Under the pieces are notes generated by a model, which did not search any database, was not told where the DNA came from, and worked only from the letters and a program-made list of their open reading frames with translations. The translations under genes were made by a program, and so were the position numbers. This document shows, one piece after another, positions 31,464 to 41,000 of a stretch of 64,000 nt of DNA (position 1 is the first letter of the stretch; every line of letters begins with the position of its first letter). The DNA is from Streptacidiphilus neutrinimicus (lineage in GTDB: Bacteria > Actinomycetota > Actinomycetes > Streptomycetales > Streptomycetaceae). Location of the stretch: NCBI RefSeq assembly GCF_000787815.1, contig NZ_BBPO01000008.1, positions 51,062 through 115,061 on the forward strand, read 5' to 3'.

Positions 31464-31867
31464 TCGTCGACCGTTACGGAACCCCGCTCGCCGTCACGCT
31501 CACCGGCGGGAACCGGCACGACGTCACCCAGCTCCTGCCACTGCTGGACGCGGTCCCATCAATCCGCGGACTTCGGGGGCGCCCCCGCCGCAAACCGAGG
31601 CGCCTGTACGCGGACCGGGGTTACGACTGCGACAAGTACCGCCGCCTGCTGTGGAAGCGCGGCATCAAACCCGTGATCGCGCGACGCGGCGTCGCTCACG
31701 GGTCAGGACTAGGCAAGATCCGCTGGGTGGTCGAGCGCGCCTTCGCCTGGCTGCACCAGTTCAAACGGCTCCGCATCCGGTACGAGCGACGCGCCGACCT
31801 CCACGTGGGCCTGCTGGAACTGGCCTGCAGCCTGATCTGCCTCCGCCGCCTGCGTACATCATGGTGA
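31460..31867 (+). CDS. IS5-family transposase, ORF B
   Basis: This 135-residue C-terminal half contains the second catalytic Asp in ADRGYDCDKYRRLL and the Glu in WVVERAFAWLHQFKRLRIRYERR, the usual IS5 DDE signature, after IVDRYGTPLAVTLTGGNRHD. It overlaps the ORF A stop by four bases (ATGA), but the -1 relation between frames and the upstream slippery run make a fused product likely. The stop lies 89 bases before the internal right inverted repeat at 31956-31966. Both halves appear complete, so the insertion sequence may still be active. Confidence 0.88.
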   Translation: MIVDRYGTPLAVTLTGGNRHDVTQLLPLLDAVPSIRGLRGRPRRKPRRLYADRGYDCDKYRRLLWKRGIKPVIARRGVAHGSGLGKIRWVVERAFAWLHQFKRLRIRYERRADLHVGLLELACSLICLRRLRTSW

Positions 31868-31955
31868 AGCGATCAAGGGCGCAAGCAGAGCAACCGGTTT
31901 CGTGGCTTCACGAATGCGCAGCGCCGCCAGGCGATCGAGATCAAGTTCTCAGCCC

Positions 31956-31966
31956 GAAACGATCAG
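31956..31966. repeat. internal copy of the IS5-type right inverted repeat
   Basis: GAAACGATCAG here is identical to the terminal copy at 33043-33053 and is the reverse complement of the left end at 30991-31001. The inner flanks of all three share a TGAG-like word four bases further in. It marks the ordinary end of the insertion sequence. Confidence 0.8.
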
Positions 31967-32045
31967 TGGCTTTGATGACCCGCCAGCTGGGCAGCTGCGG
32001 GCATGGCGGGGCGGCGGTCAGGACCGCTCCGGTCAGCGGCTGATC

Positions 32046-32897
32046 TCAGAAGTTCTCAGTGATCGCGGCCCGGACCCGGTCACCCAGCTGCGCTTGTCCT
32101 GGGAAGCTCAGGCGGCGCGCAACCTCACGGGATGCCGCTTCGAAGAGATCCATGCTCGCCTGGTGTGCGGTCATGACGTCCTCGGCGTCCAGGCGGCCAA
32201 ATGTCCCGGCGACGCGCCTCCAGTAGTCCTCGGGGAGCCACTCCTTCATGTGGTGACCTATGTGCCAGGTTTCGCGGGGATCGTCCGGATCAGTCTGCGC
32301 GAACCACTCCAGCATCCGCAGAAGCATCTCGCGCATGGTGTTCTGCCGGAATTGGGCGACCCACAGATCGTCGCGTGCCACGTATACCGGCACCTGAGAC
32401 GCCTCGAACCAGAACTCCGTCACCGTTCGCCGGTACTCCTCCTCCCGGGGCAGCGGGTGCACCGGAGGAGCCACACGCGCGGGCGGCAGGCGGCGAAGAA
32501 GCTCGGTCTTGTCGCAGTGCACGATGAACCCGTGGTCGTAGAGCGGATCGAGGCCCCCCGAGATCATCCGGGTGATGCGCTCTTCGCCGGCCACGGTGAA
32601 GTCCACCTTTCGCCCGCCCGCGTAGACAACCAGACGGGTCGGCCACGACGGGTCCGCGTCAGGCGAACCGTCGGACTCAAACGGCAGGGCCACCATCACG
32701 TCGCCCAACACATGGAACCACGAGTCCTCGGCGGCCAACTCCTTCCAACCCGGGCCGATCAACTCGATGTCCAGGTCTGAGTACTGGTCCACGCGAAGGC
32801 CACGGGCGCGGGAGCCGGTCTGCACAACACCAGTGACCCGGGGGTCCTTGCCCACCCACTTCAGGATCTTTGCCAGCAACGCATCGGGATCTTCCAC
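32046..32897 (-). CDS. aminoglycoside 6-adenylyltransferase-like protein (AadK type)
   Basis: This 283-residue nucleotidyltransferase has the N-terminal signature VVQTGSRARGLRVDQYSDLDIELI with the catalytic Asp pair in SDLD, then VMVALPFESDG, and DFTVAGEERI with the third Asp. The later helical half (WFEASQVPVYVARDDLW, MLLRMLEWFAQ, WHIGHHMKEWLPEDYW) is that of ANT(6)/AadK proteins, which adenylylate streptomycin. The start is GTG without a strong ribosome binding site. It lies inside the IS5-type unit between the internal and outer right repeats, so it appears to be a mobile passenger. Resistance activity is not proven by sequence. Confidence 0.85.
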   Translation of the reverse strand: MEDPDALLAKILKWVGKDPRVTGVVQTGSRARGLRVDQYSDLDIELIGPGWKELAAEDSWFHVLGDVMVALPFESDGSPDADPSWPTRLVVYAGGRKVDFTVAGEERITRMISGGLDPLYDHGFIVHCDKTELLRRLPPARVAPPVHPLPREEEYRRTVTEFWFEASQVPVYVARDDLWVAQFRQNTMREMLLRMLEWFAQTDPDDPRETWHIGHHMKEWLPEDYWRRVAGTFGRLDAEDVMTAHQASMDLFEAASREVARRLSFPGQAQLGDRVRAAITENF

Positions 32898-33053
32898 AGC
32901 TGCACGCTATCGAACCCGATGAGCCAGTCCGCTGGCCGTCCCGCCCCGAAGCTCAGCCTGCAAATCCTCGGGGTTTCAGAACCGGTACTTGCTGGTGGCA
33001 CGGACACGCCAGCCCGGCAGCCCTGGACCAAGATCTCTTTCTGAAACGATCAG

Positions 33054-33172
33054 TTAGCGAGCCCTGCCCACACGACTCGAACGGCACCAGGTCGAGCGCC
33101 TGGACACACGCCGAGACCAACTCGGCGGAGTCCTCCACGAGTACCGACATGCCGCTTGGCCTGCGCGGATAG
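33054..33172 (+). mobile_element. IS3 integrase remnant, right half
   Basis: After the TTA duplication the frame continues RALPTRLERHQVERLDTRRD, then QLGGVLHEYRHAAWPARIG, the very C-terminus of an IS3 integrase. It joins in frame with the left half at 30886-30990 once the IS5-type unit is removed; the joint codon is TAG, so this remnant was already dead or was killed at that site. Confidence 0.7.
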
Positions 33173-33224
33173 GGATTTCGGCACTCACAGCGTCCGCGCA
33201 CGGTCGTCTCGGTCCGCCGCCTGG

Positions 33225-33326
33225 TCCTGCGGCTGGCGCGTCAACCTGTTCGACCTCGGCAAAGTCCCGGTCACCCGGTACTCCTACCGAGGCACCAAGA
33301 TCCCCAAGCCCTGGCCGCTGAGCTGA
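33225..33326 (+). pseudogene. C-terminal fragment of an unrecognised gene
   Basis: An open frame ends WRVNLFDLGKVPVTRYSY then RGTKIPKPWPLS and a stop. It has coding-like composition and a discrete end but no start or upstream domain. It sits between the IS3 debris and the convergent secreted-protein gene. I cannot assign a family. Confidence 0.3.
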
Positions 33327-33461
33327 CGAACCCCACCCAACGACAGGGTCCGTGGAGAGCCCGTTGCGCTGAGAGGCGCACGGCGGGTTCGGAGGGCGGG
33401 CCGGGGAAACGGACTGACGGCCACGCCAGCACCGTGCCCCGGTCCGACCCTACGCGTGTGG

Positions 33462-35732
33462 TCACGGGTGGGGTCGGACCGTGAAGTACTGCCAGTTGCC
33501 CCAGGTGTCGATGTTGCCGGTGTCGGTGCTGTCGTGGGTGTATTCCACGATGACGCGGTAGAGGGTGTAGTCGGCCAGGTGGGCCCAGGGGAGCGGGATG
33601 TCGACGCCGCTGTGGCTCTTGAGGCGGTAGCTGTTGTCGGTGCTGACGGTGTGCCAGCTGCCTGCCGCGTAGCGCTGGAGGAGGACGGCGAGGCCCTGCC
33701 CGGAGTGGTCGGGGGCGACGGTGGTCTGCAGGAGCGGTTGGAGGGTGGTGTCGCGCATGTAGAGCTGGTAGACGGTGCCGTTGATGCGGGTGGTGCCGAC
33801 GTGTTGCAGCAGGGTGTCGGTGACCACTGCGTGGGTGTAGGCGGTGGTGGTCCCGTTGGTGGGGTTGTAGCGGTAGTCGCCGGTGAAGGCGGCACTGAAG
33901 GTCGTATTGCGGGTGAGCTTGTACCAGGCCGTGAGGTTGCCGTTCGCGTCGACGGTGCCGGTCTTCAGGGTAGTGGGGGTGCCGCCGGCGGGGTAGGCGG
34001 TCAGGGTGAGGGTGCGACCGTTGTAGGTGGTGCCGAGGTGGGCGGTGACCTTGGCCCAACCGTCGTAGTTGTAGACGGACTTGTCGGTGCGGACGGTGAC
34101 GGTGGTATTGGCACGGGTGACCTGGACCGTGGCGGACTCGGTGACGGGGAGGTAGGTGGTGCCGCCGTCGTAGGTGAAGCTGTACGTGTTCGTGCCGCCG
34201 ATGCCGGGCGCATCGTGGACGGTGAACGTGCCGTCTGCGCCGACGGGTACGGTGCCGATGCCGTAGCCGTGCGGGTGGGCCAGATCGGTTCGCGTGACGT
34301 GCAGGCTTCCGGTGTCCACGTGGGCATGGGGCCAGGTGAGCCGGCCCGTCACGGCCAGGGCGGCGCCCCGGGCTGCGGCGGCCGGCGCGTGAAGGGTGAG
34401 CGTGGGCGCGTAGGCGGCGAGGGGAACGGTGACGCTCAGGGTGGCCGGTGCGTGATGGGGACCGCCTGCGTAGTCGAAGCGGTAGCTGAGCGGCCCGTGG
34501 GTGGGGGCGGTGTCGTGGAGGGTCGGCCAGCCGTTGCCCGGAGCCATGGACAGACTCGGCAGGGCGACGCCCTGGGGGTGGTCGGCGTCGAAGCGGGTGA
34601 CGGTCAGGGCGTCGCCAGGGTGAAAGGGGACACCGCCGTTGTCGGCGATCATCAGGGTGATCGGCTCGCCCGGGGCGTAGGTTCCCGTCGGGAAGTAGCC
34701 GAGGTTGGTCGAGGCGACCTCGGGCTGGGTCTGGATCTGCAGAGCCGGGCTGTCGCCGGAGTCGTCGGTGGTGACTGCGAAGAGACGGCTTTCGTCGCTG
34801 GCCCATGCGAGGCCGTGCGGGGCGACGCGGCGGTCAGGGCCGGTGAAGTAGCCGTTGTAGATGCCGCTGCCGTCGGCGGCGGTGACGCGGATGTTGCGGA
34901 TGTTGTTGGTCACGGCCACGGTGCCGTCGCCGGCTATGGAGAGCATGGTGCCGGGGAGCCCGGCGAAGTAGTTGCTGTCGGCGGTGAGGTCGCTGGTGCG
35001 GTAGCGGCCGCCGTTGACGGTGGCGAAGGAGCCGACGGCGATGTCCTTGCCGTCAGGGGTGAGCGCGAAGTCGCTGAGGTCGCTGACGCCAAGGGATGTG
35101 TGGGCCGTGCGGGTCAGGCCGGTTGCGTCGGCGGTGTAGACGGAGAAGGGCGCGGTGCCGGTGTTCCAGTCCTCGGTGCCGGCGACCAGCAGGCCCGGTG
35201 CGCCGTTTGTGGTGGCGAGGGTCGGAGCGTAGGGCCAGTCCTGCGTGTCGCGGTCGAGGGCGACGGTCCCGTCCGCGGCGAGGGAGCCGATGTTGCCGTG
35301 GCCTTCGGGACCGTAGCCGAACCAGATCCTGCCGTCGGAGGTGGCCAGGGAGTCGGGGCGGGTGCCGGTACCGGTGGGGTAGGTGGCCTTCTGCGTCAGC
35401 GTGGTGGTGTCGATCGCCGTGATGGTGTCGCTGTCCGGCAGCGCCGCGTACACGGTCGCGCCGTCGGGCGAGAGGGCGAGGCCCGTGGCGCCGCTGGGCA
35501 CGGGGATGCTGGAGACGGTCGCGCCCTGGAAATCGGTGACCAGGATCGAAGTGGTGCCGCTGCCGCCGCTGATGAAGAGGTGGCCGTGGGTCTGGTCGAC
35601 GACCAGGTGGGAGAAGTGGGCGATCGGCAGTGCGGTCTCCGCTGACGCCGGTGAGGCAGTGGCGAGGGTGAGCGGGGCCAGGCCGAGCAGGACGGCGGTG
35701 GCTGCCGCGAGTGCGCGGCGAGATGGCTTCAC
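33462..35732 (-). CDS. secreted beta-propeller and Ig-like repeat protein (copy A)
   Basis: This 756-residue exported protein has a signal peptide, MKPSRRALAAATAVLLGLAPL ending in ASA. Residues about 32-310 carry YncE-like propeller repeats (HLVVDQTHGHLFISG, GLALSPDGATVYAALPDSDTITAIDT, DFALTPDGKDIAVGSF). From about 340 on come Ig-like beta-sandwich repeats, such as TNTYSFTYDGGTTYLPVTESATVQVTR, followed by YNGRTLTLTAY. The last 290 residues closely match the protein at 56381-57727. It is probably a surface or matrix adhesion/scaffold protein; no catalytic motif is seen. The start is GTG with GGAG eight bases upstream. Confidence 0.85.
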   Translation of the reverse strand: MKPSRRALAAATAVLLGLAPLTLATASPASAETALPIAHFSHLVVDQTHGHLFISGGSGTTSILVTDFQGATVSSIPVPSGATGLALSPDGATVYAALPDSDTITAIDTTTLTQKATYPTGTGTRPDSLATSDGRIWFGYGPEGHGNIGSLAADGTVALDRDTQDWPYAPTLATTNGAPGLLVAGTEDWNTGTAPFSVYTADATGLTRTAHTSLGVSDLSDFALTPDGKDIAVGSFATVNGGRYRTSDLTADSNYFAGLPGTMLSIAGDGTVAVTNNIRNIRVTAADGSGIYNGYFTGPDRRVAPHGLAWASDESRLFAVTTDDSGDSPALQIQTQPEVASTNLGYFPTGTYAPGEPITLMIADNGGVPFHPGDALTVTRFDADHPQGVALPSLSMAPGNGWPTLHDTAPTHGPLSYRFDYAGGPHHAPATLSVTVPLAAYAPTLTLHAPAAAARGAALAVTGRLTWPHAHVDTGSLHVTRTDLAHPHGYGIGTVPVGADGTFTVHDAPGIGGTNTYSFTYDGGTTYLPVTESATVQVTRANTTVTVRTDKSVYNYDGWAKVTAHLGTTYNGRTLTLTAYPAGGTPTTLKTGTVDANGNLTAWYKLTRNTTFSAAFTGDYRYNPTNGTTTAYTHAVVTDTLLQHVGTTRINGTVYQLYMRDTTLQPLLQTTVAPDHSGQGLAVLLQRYAAGSWHTVSTDNSYRLKSHSGVDIPLPWAHLADYTLYRVIVEYTHDSTDTGNIDTWGNWQYFTVRPHP

Positions 35733-35845
35733 GAGGAGAACTCCGGTGAATGGGTGCAGGCGGGAGAGAGCGCGGCGGTGCCGCGGGATGGGACGGGGTC
35801 CGTGGGCCGGTCTTGCGGCCCACGGACCCCGTCGGCAGGAGACAG

Positions 35846-35953
35846 CTACTTGGTGTCGGACCAGAGCTGGGGGACCTGGTCGGGCGTCAGCGCCTGGGAG
35901 AAGATGCTGACACCACTGACCTGACCGTTGACCGGGTTGTGGAGCGTGCCGCC
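35846..35953 (-). pseudogene. LamG-domain protein, C-terminal fragment
   Basis: The frame ends GGTLHNPVNGQVSGVSIF then SQALTPDQVPQLWSDTK and a stop, the typical end of a LamG/concanavalin-like domain protein. It begins abruptly one base from the lectin gene's stop. The complementary upstream portion of such a protein lies on the same strand at about 57,790-58,050. Both fragments are followed by a copy of the Ig-like secreted protein, which points to a duplicated and broken LamG-Ig gene pair. Confidence 0.55.
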
Positions 35954-35954
35954 G

Positions 35955-38663
35955 CTACTTCGCGCTGGTGCCGGAGGCCCAGAGCGCGCCACCGCTGGTC
36001 GGGCCGCCGCCGGAGCGGTAGACGACGAAGTTGCCGTCGTTCTGCACGATCGCGTGGGCGCCGGGGTGGTTGTTGGTGCGGGTGGACCACAGGGCCGCTC
36101 CACCCGGGCGGTGGACGACGAGGTTGCCGTCGGGCTGCATCACCGCGTAGGCGCCGGGGTGGCCGTAGGTCTGGCTCGACCACAGCACCTTGTTGTCGAC
36201 GGTGCGGTACAGGACGAGGTTGCCGTCAGCCTGCACGGCCAGGTAGGTGGTCTGGGCCTGGGTCCACCACCCCGGCTTCATGACCGTGCCGACGGGGATC
36301 TGCTGCCCGCGGACGTTCGTGCCCGTGGACCACAGAGCGGAGCCGTTCGCCGCGTAGAGGACGAGGTTGCTGTCGTGCTGCAGGGTGATGTACGCGCCCG
36401 GGTGGCCGTTGGTGTGGCTCGACCAGAGGGCGGCACCGGACGTGGAGTAGACGACCAGGTTGCCGTCGGGCTGCATGACGGCGTGGGCGCCGGGGTGGCC
36501 GGAGGTGTTGCTCGACCAGATGGCCGGGCCGCGCTGATTACCGCTGATCTGCAGGAACAGCACCAGGTTGCCGTCGGGCTGCATGACCAGCGCGGTGTCG
36601 TAGCCGGTGATCACGCCGCCCGGGGCCAGCTGTTGGCCGGCCTGGAGGGTGGTGCTGACCGTCGGCTGCGTCGGGGAGGCCGGGACCTGCGGATTGACCA
36701 GGTGGATGCCGCTCTGTGCGTCCACGTAGGCGACGCCGCCACCGCTGGACCTGTCCACGGTCCAGGTGGTGTTCCGGTCGTCGGCGACCGCGCCCGCGGG
36801 GAGGGGGGCCAGGTCGGAGGTGACGGGGGTGTCGGTGTGGAGGTCGGTGAGGACGAGTTCGCCGCGCGTCTCGTCGTGGGTGACCACGTAGCCGTCGCCG
36901 AGCTCGGCATAGCCGGAGGGGACGGTGACGTCCTGGTGGGTCGTCAGGTCGTAGACACCGGCGGGGCCGGAGACTCCGCAGGACCAGTAGATCCAGCGGT
37001 CAGCCGCGGTCTGCAGCTCGCTCGGGACGCAGGGGGCACCGGTCTGCACGGTCTGCTGGGTCGCCTTGCGGGCCAGGTCGATCAGGCCGACCGAGCCCGG
37101 AGTGGTGCCCGCAGCCCACTCGTAGGAGCCGTCCGTCAGGGCGGCGGCGCCCGCCGGACGTGTCCACAGGACGTCCTCGGACAGCCCCGGGACGGTGTTG
37201 GTGCCGATGTACTGCGTGCCGTTGGAGCCGTTGTAGACCACCCAGTTGCCGTTCGCGTCCACCAGGGTGCCGCCGCTGGTGCCCGGGTAGACGCTGTAGC
37301 CGGCGCCCGTCACCTGGATCGCGTCGTAGGGCGCGCTGCCGTTCCGTGCGAGCTGCGCGACACCCCACGGGTTGGCGATCGGTGGCGCGCACGTGGGCGC
37401 GGCGGAGCAGTCCGTGGACACCGGCGGCAAGGCGAACGACGGGGACCCGTATGTGGGTGCGGTGCCGCCCCACTGGACGGTGCGGCTCGACAGTCGTTCG
37501 TCCTGGGCGTCGACGCCCGTGATGACCTCGATACTGCCGTTGTCGGCGGAGAGCCCGCGGACGGCGTACGGTGCCTGAGCGTCGGAGTACACCAGCGCGG
37601 AGGCGACCGAACCGTCGGCGGCTGCGGTGAACCGGTGCACGCCCCAGTCGGAGGCCGAGGACCCGCCGAGCACCACTGCTCCGCTGGACAGCGCGTCCAT
37701 CTGGCCGCGCGAGATCTGCGCCATCAGCGGCGTCGGCGTGCCGCCGGTCAGGGGCATCTGGTATAGCGTGTCCTGCGTGGTCGAAGGGGTGCCGGACTGG
37801 TAGGCGTACCCCAGGAGCAGGTTGCCGCCCGCGACCGCGATCCCGCCCAGGGCGATGCCCGTGGCTCCGGATATCTGCGGCTTGGGGATCGACACGGTCG
37901 ACTCCGTGGCGCCGGGGTCGGCGCGGGGCACGAAGTGCAGAACCGGCGTGGCGCCGTAGGAGTGCCAGCCGACGTACTGGTCCGTGAGAACCGTGCCGAA
38001 CTGGCTCGTGGGAAGATCGCTGAACACGGAGGTGACCTGTCCGCTGCTCAGATCGATCAGCGCCAGGCCTTCCTGAGAGCCCTGCATGTAGGTCATCAGG
38101 GCGTCACTGGCGTCCCCGCCCACCACCCAGCCGATACGGGAACCGCTCGGCCAGCCGGTGGCTGTCGTCATCGTCTGCTGGCCGCCCGCCGAGCTGAAGA
38201 TGTGCAGGGCGGCCGGGGTGGAGCCGGACGCCGGCGCGAGGCTGACGAGGCGCGAGCCGAAGGCGCCCTGGGAAATCTCGCCGGCGGGAAGGGTGAACCA
38301 GGTGTCCGCCCCGGAGTTCATGTCCTGCAGCAGGAAGCGCTGGCCGGTCGGGTTTGCCACCAGGACATCGGCCCCGTGGGCGACGGTGGCGTTGGTGAAC
38401 AGTGCCGAGAGCAGGGTGTCCTTCCCCGAGTCGGACGACCACACACGGTTCCGGTCGCCCTCAGGGGCGTGCAGGAAACCGCTGGGCCCTGCGTTGACGA
38501 GCGTGTCCGCGCGCGGGCTGCTGGTCGTGGCCGGCGGAATGACCGTGTCCGGCGCCGTGTGCGCGGCCGGCGTCGCGGCGAGGGCCGTCGGGCCGTACCC
38601 GAGGGCGGTGGTACCGAGGACGGCCACGGTGGCCGTGAGGCGGAGCAGGGAAGAGCGGTTCAC
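35955..38663 (-). CDS. secreted protein with C-terminal bulb-type mannose lectin repeats
   Basis: This 902-residue exported protein has a signal peptide, MNRSSLLRLTATVAVLGTTALGY ending near ALAA. A large N-terminal region to about 640 has propeller-like character but no clear motif. The C-terminal 230 residues contain two B-lectin domains with six QxDxNxVxY-type sites: MQPDGNLVLF, MQPDGNLVVY, LQHDSNLVLY, VQADGNLVLY, MQPDGNLVVH and VQNDGNFVVY. These sites usually bind mannose and give cell-surface or inter-microbial recognition. The start is GTG. The 3' end abuts a LamG fragment, which suggests past recombination at this point. Confidence 0.88.
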   Translation of the reverse strand: MNRSSLLRLTATVAVLGTTALGYGPTALAATPAAHTAPDTVIPPATTSSPRADTLVNAGPSGFLHAPEGDRNRVWSSDSGKDTLLSALFTNATVAHGADVLVANPTGQRFLLQDMNSGADTWFTLPAGEISQGAFGSRLVSLAPASGSTPAALHIFSSAGGQQTMTTATGWPSGSRIGWVVGGDASDALMTYMQGSQEGLALIDLSSGQVTSVFSDLPTSQFGTVLTDQYVGWHSYGATPVLHFVPRADPGATESTVSIPKPQISGATGIALGGIAVAGGNLLLGYAYQSGTPSTTQDTLYQMPLTGGTPTPLMAQISRGQMDALSSGAVVLGGSSASDWGVHRFTAAADGSVASALVYSDAQAPYAVRGLSADNGSIEVITGVDAQDERLSSRTVQWGGTAPTYGSPSFALPPVSTDCSAAPTCAPPIANPWGVAQLARNGSAPYDAIQVTGAGYSVYPGTSGGTLVDANGNWVVYNGSNGTQYIGTNTVPGLSEDVLWTRPAGAAALTDGSYEWAAGTTPGSVGLIDLARKATQQTVQTGAPCVPSELQTAADRWIYWSCGVSGPAGVYDLTTHQDVTVPSGYAELGDGYVVTHDETRGELVLTDLHTDTPVTSDLAPLPAGAVADDRNTTWTVDRSSGGGVAYVDAQSGIHLVNPQVPASPTQPTVSTTLQAGQQLAPGGVITGYDTALVMQPDGNLVLFLQISGNQRGPAIWSSNTSGHPGAHAVMQPDGNLVVYSTSGAALWSSHTNGHPGAYITLQHDSNLVLYAANGSALWSTGTNVRGQQIPVGTVMKPGWWTQAQTTYLAVQADGNLVLYRTVDNKVLWSSQTYGHPGAYAVMQPDGNLVVHRPGGAALWSTRTNNHPGAHAIVQNDGNFVVYRSGGGPTSGGALWASGTSAK

Positions 38664-39192
38664 GCACGTCTCCCGTAGGAAAAGGTCCGAGGTGGGTGGT
38701 CACGACCGACAGGCGGGAAAAGGCCTCTGCGCGAGTCCGGAAGCCCCCCAGCAACGACATCCCATGATCCCCACGAGTTGCGGGGGAAGGTTAGCGCACT
38801 GTCGCAAGCCCGAGAACAGCACGGCCCCGTCGAATCACTGACGGGCCCTTGATGATTCTCGGTATGGTGACCGCAGCGCGCGGCACCGCCTCAAGCGCCT
38901 GTTCGGCCGTCGGGAGCGAGAAGCCGCAGATGGTTGCTTCCGTTGGCCCTGACACTGAGGACTTGCTGCGTATCGACGGCGAGTGGGCTTGGCTTTGCTC
39001 GAGTGATGTGCTCTTCGAATGAGGCCGTCGAGTCAGGGCGTCCGTTCAGGACGCAGCTCGTGTTCGAAGCGAGGGGTGGATGCCCTTCTCATGCGACGCG
39101 AGTCTGGCCGTATGATCGGCGGCGCTGTCAGTGGTTCGAATGCGGTCGATGCGCTCAGACGTGGGGGCCCGGCCGTCGGAGGGGATCGTCCG
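38664..39192. other. 529-base divergent intergenic region, no gene seen
   Basis: This lies between the minus-strand lectin gene and the plus-strand FG-GAP gene. It should contain both promoters. Open frames here have poor bias and no homology that I recognise; the composition is lower in GC around 38,840-38,870 than in the flanking genes. Confidence 0.5.
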
Positions 39193-40931
39193 ATGCGTGT
39201 ACATCCGTTCGTTCCGCGCCTGTTGGCTGCGGGATCGGCGTGTTTGCTCTGTCTTGCTCCCGTCCCTCCCGCCGCGGCGGATCAGGTGTCGCCTGGGATC
39301 ACGTTGCAGGCGCCTCGTTGGACAACGGGATCGATCCGTACCATGTGACGGCGACGGTGGGCGCGGCTCCGGTGACGTCGGCTGACGTGGTGTTGGTGTT
39401 CCACTCGGCGGACCCGAAGCTGTCGGTGAGCACCTACCAGTATTCGGTTCTGGACCAGACCACGACGGTGACGGACGCGCAGGGGACCACCCAGACGATC
39501 ACGTTGTTCAACGAGTACCAGCCGGTCAGCGCCGGGCAGGCGTTCATCCGTCAGGTCGGCTGGTACGAGCAGAACCCGAACCTGCCCCTCACGGTCACGG
39601 CGGAGGTCGTGGACCGAGCCTCCGGCCGGGTCGAGTCGAGTAGCGCTCCCACGACGGTGTCGGCGGTCTCCTACAGCGGGTCCGACGACTGGACGTCGGC
39701 CTCCGGGGTGCGGGGCGACGACCGGACCACCATGCCGTTGCTCCAGCAGACCCGGGACAGGTACGAGCTGTCCTACCAGTCCAGCATCGGCCCGGCGCTG
39801 CCCGCGGCCTACCCGACCATCACGCTGAGCGCCGCCCGGCTGAAGGCGGCGGGCTGGACCGCGCAGCAGTTCGCCTCGGCCGTCCGGCTCGAGGCCGGGG
39901 CCGGGTGGGGCAATGTGCCGCAGCCCGTGGTGACGCCGACGATCGGCGCGGACGGGTCGCTGACCTGGGTCCTGCCCGCGGTCGACATGCCCTCGGAGCT
40001 CCAGGCGGGCTCGTCCGCCCAGCGGCTGTGGCAGTTGGAGTTCTACGCCACCTGCGCGATCCACCCGGGCACGATCAGCGCCGCGTTCCAACTCCACGCC
40101 TCCGACGGCACGGTCGTCTCCCCGACCACCAACCAGGCCATCGCCGTGCAGCGCCACGCCTGCCTGACGCACGATTTCACCGGCGACGGCAAGGCCGATC
40201 TGCTGGCCCGCGACCACTCCGGCGCCCTGTGGCTCTACCCCGGCACCGGCCGCGCCGCGGCTCCGTACGGCACCCGTATCAGGGTCGGCGGCGGCTGGAA
40301 CGCCTACACGAACCTCGTCGCCGCCGGCGACCTGACCGGCGACGGCCGCGACGACCTGGTCGCCCGCGACACCGCCGGGCGGTTGTGGCTGTACAGGGGC
40401 ACCGGTCAGGCCACGCGACCGTTCCTGCCGCGCGTGTTGATACCGATGCACGGCTACCACCCGTCGGCTCGGCTCGTCACCGCCGGGGCACTCAGCGGGG
40501 ACGGTCAGGCCGACATGGTGGACATCGGCAACGACATGGTGTTCCACGGAACCGGCAGTGCGGCCGACCCGCTCGGCTCGTCGGTGTGGCAGGGGCTGCC
40601 GCTCGCCTCCTACAACGCCGTCGCCGGGGCGGGGATCGTCGACTGGATGCCGTGGTTCGCGGCCCGTGACCGTTCCGGCGTGCTGTGGCTGGTGGGCGAC
40701 CCGTACCTCGGCGCGCCGGCCCCCGCCCGGGTCCGCGTGGGCGGCGGTTGGCAGATCTACAACACGATCCTGGAGTCCGGCGACACCTCGGCCGTCGGTC
40801 ACACCGACCTCGTCGCCCGTGACGCCGCGGGCCGGCTGTGGCTCTACACCGGGACCGGCACCACCGATCACGCCTTCCAGCCGCGCACCCTCATCAGCGT
40901 CGGCTGGCAGGCCTACGACCTCCTCGCCTGA
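39193..40931 (+). pseudogene. secreted FG-GAP/VCBS repeat protein, frameshifted after the signal peptide
   Basis: An ATG at 39193 opens a good signal peptide (MRVHPFVPRLLAAGSACLLC, then APVPPAAADQVSPGITLQAP), but this frame stops at about 39,346. The mature protein continues in the -1 frame from about 39,310 (LDNGIDPYHVTATVGAAPV) to 40931. It ends with integrin-like FG-GAP repeats: TGDGKADLLARDHSGALWLY, TGDGRDDLVARDTAGRLWLY and HTDLVARDAAGRLWLYTGTG, which form a calcium-binding propeller. A one-base loss or two-base gain near 39,280-39,318 would separate the halves. The coding bias after the shift is intact, so the change is recent or a sequencing error. A related fragment lies at the right edge of the window. 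Confidence 0.75.
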
Positions 40932-41000
40932 AGCCGGCCCCACCACGCAAGAGGGTGGCCCGAAGCGCCATGCCCCGGGCCACCGTTCTCAGGGTCCTGG

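Larger units (their letters stand above)
30991..33053. mobile_element. IS5-type unit carrying an AadK-like gene, flanked by TTA duplication
   Basis: CTGATCGTTTC (30991-31001) and GAAACGATCAG (33043-33053) form perfect 11-bp terminal inverted repeats, each bordered by TTA (30988-30990 and 33054-33056). A third copy of the right repeat lies at 31956-31966 and ends the basic insertion sequence (30991-31966). The remaining 1.1 kb carries the adenylyltransferase-like gene. The whole unit interrupts an IS3 remnant whose halves rejoin when it is removed. Confidence 0.75.

Noticed and set aside
33456..35645. Plus-strand Val/Gly-rich ORF of 729 codons
   Set aside because: It is an antisense shadow of the secreted propeller/Ig-like protein, with low-complexity GVGG/VVVG composition and no domain.
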